Positions 23,394 to 26,229 of a DNA stretch of 26,229 nucleotides are shown here, piece after piece. The notes beneath the pieces are model-generated. The model was not told the origin of the DNA and searched no databases. It saw nothing but the letters and a program-made list of their open reading frames with translations. Position 1 is the stretch's first letter, and each line of letters begins with the position of its first letter. This DNA comes from an uncultured Anaeroplasmataceae bacterium (lineage in GTDB: Bacteria > Bacillota_I > Bacilli_A > Acholeplasmatales > Anaeroplasmataceae): contig CAKQDS010000025.1 of assembly GCA_934229535.1 (NCBI GenBank), positions 1 to 26,229 on the forward strand, read 5' to 3'. The translations under genes and the position numbers were made by a program.

Positions 23394-25313
23394 CTACATT
23401 TCCTCACTTTCTTCATCCTCTAAAGTAAAATGAACATGGCTTTCTAGCCAATTTCTACGTCTTGCGGCATCCTTACCCATTAAAATATTTATTTGATTTT
23501 CCGCTTCAGCCGCATCTTCAATATTAACCTTGATAAGAGATCTTGTTTCAGGATTCATAGTTGTATCCCATAGCTGAGATGCATTCATTTCACCAAGTCC
23601 CTTATAACGTTGAACAATAGTTGGACATTTACAGTTCTTCAATATTTCTTGTTGTTCCTCATTAGTCCAGGCATAAATAATTTCTTCCTTCTTGCCACGC
23701 TTAGTAATTTTAAATAGTGGTGGAAGGGCAATATAAACTCGACCATCTTCAATTAATGGACGCATATATCTAAAGAAGAATGTTAGTAAAAGAACCTGAA
23801 TATGAGCACCGTCATCATCAGCATCTGTCATAATTATAATTTTCTTATAATTACATTTTTTCAAATCAAAATCGTCACCATAATCAGCACCAATTGTATA
23901 AATCATAGTAGCAATTTCTTGATTCTTTAATGCATCATCAACATCACTCTTTTCAGTATTTAATACTTTACCTCTAAGTGGCAAAATTGCTTGAAAGCGT
24001 CTATCTCTTCCTTGCTTGGCAGAGCCACCAGCTGAATCACCCTCAACTAAATATAATTCATTAATTTCTTTATTTTTTTCTTGTGCAGGAGATAATTTTC
24101 CACTTAAATTCAACTCCTTCTTATCCTTCTTTTCCATTCTAGCTTCGTTTCTTGCCTTACGAGCAGCCTCACGAGCGTTAAAATTAATTAATGCCTTATG
24201 GATTACTGCCTTAGCTAGTTCAGGATTCTCCATTAAATAAAATGATAATTTTTCATAAAATACACTATCAACTGCATTTTTAGCAAGTGGGGTACCTAAT
24301 TTACCCTTAGTTTGGCCCTCAAATTCCAAAATTGATTCTTCAATTCTAACAGAAACAACAGCTGTCATACCCGTTCTTATATCAGAACCCTCTAAACTAG
24401 CATTAGCTTTAATCAAATTATTCTTTTTAGCATAATCATTAAATGCTCTTGTTAAAGCAGTTTTAAAGCCAGTTTCATGAGTTCCGCCATCCTTAGTACG
24501 AACATTATTTACAAAGGAAACAATTGTCTCGTCATATTCATCGATAAATTGCATAGCAATTTCAACTTCAATTTTATCGGTTTTCCCTTCAAAATAGCCA
24601 ACAGGAAAACTTGGCTTTTTCTTTTCATCAAGAAGAGTTACATATTCTGTAATTCCGTTTTCGTAATGAAATGACTCATTCTTATTACTTCGTTTATCAA
24701 TTAAAACCATTTTTAGGCCCTTAATCAAAAAGGCTGATTCACGAATTCTTTCCTTAATAGTATCATAATTAAACAATGTAGTAGAAAAAATAGTTGGATC
24801 TGGTTTAAATGTCACTGTAGTACCAGTCTTTTTTGTATCTCCAAGTATTTCCATCTTGCTGATTTCTGATCCACCATTTCTAAATGTCATTTGATGAATC
24901 TTTCCATCTCTATAGCTTGTTACCTGCATAAAGGTAGAAAGAGCATTAACAACACTTCCACCAACGCCATGAAGTCCGCCAGAAACCTTATACCCGCCAT
25001 CTACTCCGCCAAATTTTCCACCAGCATGTAAAACGGTATATATTACTTCCATTGTATTTTTTCCAGTCGAATGCATTCCACAAGGGACACCACGACCATT
25101 ATCCATAACTGTAATTGAATTATCTTGATTAATTGTTACGCTTATTTCCTTACCAAACCCAGCCAGTGCTTCATCAATAGCGTTATCAACAATTTCCCAA
25201 ACTAAATGGTGAAGTCCTCGAGAATCAGTTGAACCAATATACATACCCGGACGTTTACGAACTGGCTCTAACCCTTTTAAAACTTCAATCGATTTATCAT
25301 CATAATTACTCAT
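23394..25313 (-). CDS. parE: DNA topoisomerase IV subunit B
   Basis: ParE is the ATPase subunit of topoisomerase IV, 639 residues. The GHKL ATPase shows Glu40, Asn44 and Asp47 (WEIVDNAIDEAL) and GLHGVGGSVVNALS. The TOPRIM part shows EGDSAGG, PLRGKVLNTEKS (the NTEK form typical of ParE, not the NVEK of GyrB) and MTDADDDGAHI. Start choice is between ATG 25313 (MSNYDDKS, as in relatives) and GTG 25322; AAAGGT lies 12 nt before the ATG but only 3 nt before the GTG, so the start is not certain. It leads the operon parE-parC-S24-like. The promoter lies at 25339-25367, and plsY diverges upstream, an arrangement known in Bacillus. Confidence 0.95.
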   Translation of the reverse strand: MSNYDDKSIEVLKGLEPVRKRPGMYIGSTDSRGLHHLVWEIVDNAIDEALAGFGKEISVTINQDNSITVMDNGRGVPCGMHSTGKNTMEVIYTVLHAGGKFGGVDGGYKVSGGLHGVGGSVVNALSTFMQVTSYRDGKIHQMTFRNGGSEISKMEILGDTKKTGTTVTFKPDPTIFSTTLFNYDTIKERIRESAFLIKGLKMVLIDKRSNKNESFHYENGITEYVTLLDEKKKPSFPVGYFEGKTDKIEVEIAMQFIDEYDETIVSFVNNVRTKDGGTHETGFKTALTRAFNDYAKKNNLIKANASLEGSDIRTGMTAVVSVRIEESILEFEGQTKGKLGTPLAKNAVDSVFYEKLSFYLMENPELAKAVIHKALINFNAREAARKARNEARMEKKDKKELNLSGKLSPAQEKNKEINELYLVEGDSAGGSAKQGRDRRFQAILPLRGKVLNTEKSDVDDALKNQEIATMIYTIGADYGDDFDLKKCNYKKIIIMTDADDDGAHIQVLLLTFFFRYMRPLIEDGRVYIALPPLFKITKRGKKEEIIYAWTNEEQQEILKNCKCPTIVQRYKGLGEMNASQLWDTTMNPETRSLIKVNIEDAAEAENQINILMGKDAARRRNWLESHVHFTLEDEESEEM

Positions 25314-25338
25314 TATACTCACACTACCTTTTCCTATA

Positions 25339-25367
25339 ATTTTAACATAATTTTATTTTTTATACAA
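25339..25367 (-). promoter_or_regulatory. promoter of parE
   Basis: On the minus strand TTGTAT (25367-25362), 17 bp, then TAAAAT (25344-25339). It lies about 30 bp before the parE start and is back to back with the plsY promoter. Confidence 0.5.
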
Positions 25368-25399
25368 GTTATTATTAGTTGCTATTATTCACAATTGCT

Positions 25400-25428
25400 T
25401 TGACATTTCAAGCTATTTGAAATATAAT
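25400..25428 (+). promoter_or_regulatory. consensus sigma-A promoter of plsY
   Basis: Perfect TTGACA (25400-25405), 17-bp spacer, perfect TATAAT (25423-25428). The start codon follows at 25458. Confidence 0.85.
25405..25423 (+). promoter_or_regulatory. inverted repeat filling the plsY promoter spacer, candidate operator
   Basis: ATTTCAA (25405-25411), GCTAT, TTGAAAT (25417-25423) is a perfect 7-bp inverted repeat. It spans exactly from the last base of the -35 to the first base of the -10, so a bound dimer would exclude RNA polymerase. A very strong promoter with such a repeat suggests repression. It does not look like the FapR box I know from phospholipid genes of Bacillus. Confidence 0.5.
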
Positions 25429-25457
25429 TAAAGCATATATTATTGGAGGTCTTATTA

Positions 25458-26150
25458 ATGTTAAATGCATCTGCATTAAATATTTCATTAGCTATTATTC
25501 TATTAATTTGCTCATATTTAATTGGCGCTATTCCATTTGGCGTTTTATTTGGAAAATTAATTTGCGGTAAAGATATCCGTGAATACGGAAGCAAAAATAT
25601 TGGCACAACCAACACCATTCGTGTTCTTGGAAAAAAGGTTGGATTTACAGTGTTTTTCTTTGATGTTTTAAAAGGAGCTTTGATGATAATAATCGTCAAG
25701 TATATCCTTGAGCCATTTAATATATGGCAATCACCTATTCCTCATCTTTCCTATGGATTAGCTGCAATTATTGGTCATACCTTCTCAATTTATTTGGATT
25801 TTAAAGGTGGCAAGGGTGTTGCCACATCACTAGGTGTTGTATTAGCTCTTACGCCAATTCCAGCTGTTTTATGTTTAATTTGCTTTGTAATTGTGTTATA
25901 CACAACCGGTTATGTTTCCCTAGCATCTACAGGTGCTACTCTTACAGTCTTAATCTCCGCATGGATTCTACATTTTGTAGGAATTAGTTCTGAGAATGTT
26001 AGCTTTTTAGGTTGGCTAATTGGTAAGCCAGACATATTTACCGAAATATGCTATTCACTTATGGGTGGATTAATTTTACTAAAGCATATCAAAAATTATA
26101 AAAGATTAATAGCTGGAACTGAAAACAGCTTCAAAAAAAGTAAGCACTAA
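25458..26150 (+). CDS. plsY: Acyl-phosphate:glycerol-3-phosphate acyltransferase
   Basis: PlsY transfers an acyl group from acyl-phosphate (made by PlsX) to glycerol-3-phosphate, the first committed step of phospholipid synthesis in most bacteria. It is a polytopic membrane enzyme. The three conserved motifs are visible: SYLIGAIPFG (19-28), GSKNIGTTN (44-52) and FKGGKGVATSLG (115-126). The chosen ATG lies 7 nt after GGAGGT (25445-25450); an in-frame TTG at 25443 overlaps that ribosome site and is not used. The 230-residue length is slightly long for the family (about 200). It is divergent from parE and is followed by a terminator at 26196-26229, so it is probably monocistronic. Confidence 0.95.
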   Translation: MLNASALNISLAIILLICSYLIGAIPFGVLFGKLICGKDIREYGSKNIGTTNTIRVLGKKVGFTVFFFDVLKGALMIIIVKYILEPFNIWQSPIPHLSYGLAAIIGHTFSIYLDFKGGKGVATSLGVVLALTPIPAVLCLICFVIVLYTTGYVSLASTGATLTVLISAWILHFVGISSENVSFLGWLIGKPDIFTEICYSLMGGLILLKHIKNYKRLIAGTENSFKKSKH

Positions 26151-26195
26151 TAATGGTTCTTACTCATAAGTGGGTAGATCAATATTATACTTTGT

Positions 26196-26229
26196 AAAAT
26201 GACACTTTAAATGGTGTCATTTTCTTTTA
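26196..26229 (+). terminator. terminator of plsY
   Basis: AAAATGACAC (26196-26205) pairs with GTGTCATTTT (26214-26223) around an 8-nt loop, then CTTTTA at the window edge. Confidence 0.8.

Noticed and set aside
23393..23416. An earlier parC start at 23416 (MKKVRKCSM).
   Set aside because: It lies within parE with no spaced ribosome site; the ATG at 23392 is one base after the parE stop with GAGGA 8 nt upstream.
85..26150. Mycoplasma/Spiroplasma origin suggested by the AT-richness.
   Set aside because: All proteins are full length under the standard code, and TGA is used as the Nudix stop, so UGA is not Trp here.

Overview
This is an AT-rich, low-GC Gram-positive type chromosome (Firmicutes, near the Erysipelotrichia/Acholeplasma-like Bacilli). 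It uses the standard bacterial code: every product reads through without UGA as Trp, and the Nudix gene ends in TGA. Shine-Dalgarno sites are strong (GGAGG, GAGGAG) and the promoters are ordinary sigma-A type. Several gene orders (xerD-deoB; plsY divergent from parE-parC) match those known in Bacillus-type genomes. I cannot name a genus from sequence alone.

The window appears to be the replication terminus. All genes from 85 to 13993 are on the plus strand, and all genes from 16076 to 25313 are on the minus strand. The two blocks converge on about 2 kb of non-coding DNA (13994-16075). Inside it, at 15744-15771 on the minus strand, is a near-perfect Firmicute dif site: XerC arm ACTTCCTATAA, centre TATATA, XerD arm TTATGTAAACC. 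The gene for XerD lies about 4 kb to its left, and topoisomerase IV (parE-parC), which decatenates finished chromosomes, lies 5-10 kb to its right.

Layout of the left block: lepA and a HIT protein; a long U32/RlhA-type hydroxylase; a short SSB on its own promoter; a heterodimeric ABC exporter pair; then a tight operon hemW, Nudix, xerD, deoB and an iron alcohol dehydrogenase, closed by a strong terminator. Layout of the right block, all minus strand: a Fic-fold protein with a C-terminal winged helix but an eroded active site; a TGS/ThrRS-like plus uridine-kinase fusion; and the operon parE-parC-(signal-peptidase-like protein lacking the catalytic Ser). plsY starts a divergent plus-strand unit at the right end.

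The observations I rate highest are the dif site with its strand switch, the pseudo-Fic regulator beside it, a ladder of perfect palindromes at helical spacing (17624-17715), a family of CTAGATT hairpins around the terminus, the catalytically dead S24/S26-like protein behind parC, and an inverted repeat that exactly fills the spacer of the plsY promoter. I saw no rRNA, tRNA, CRISPR array, insertion sequence or prophage.
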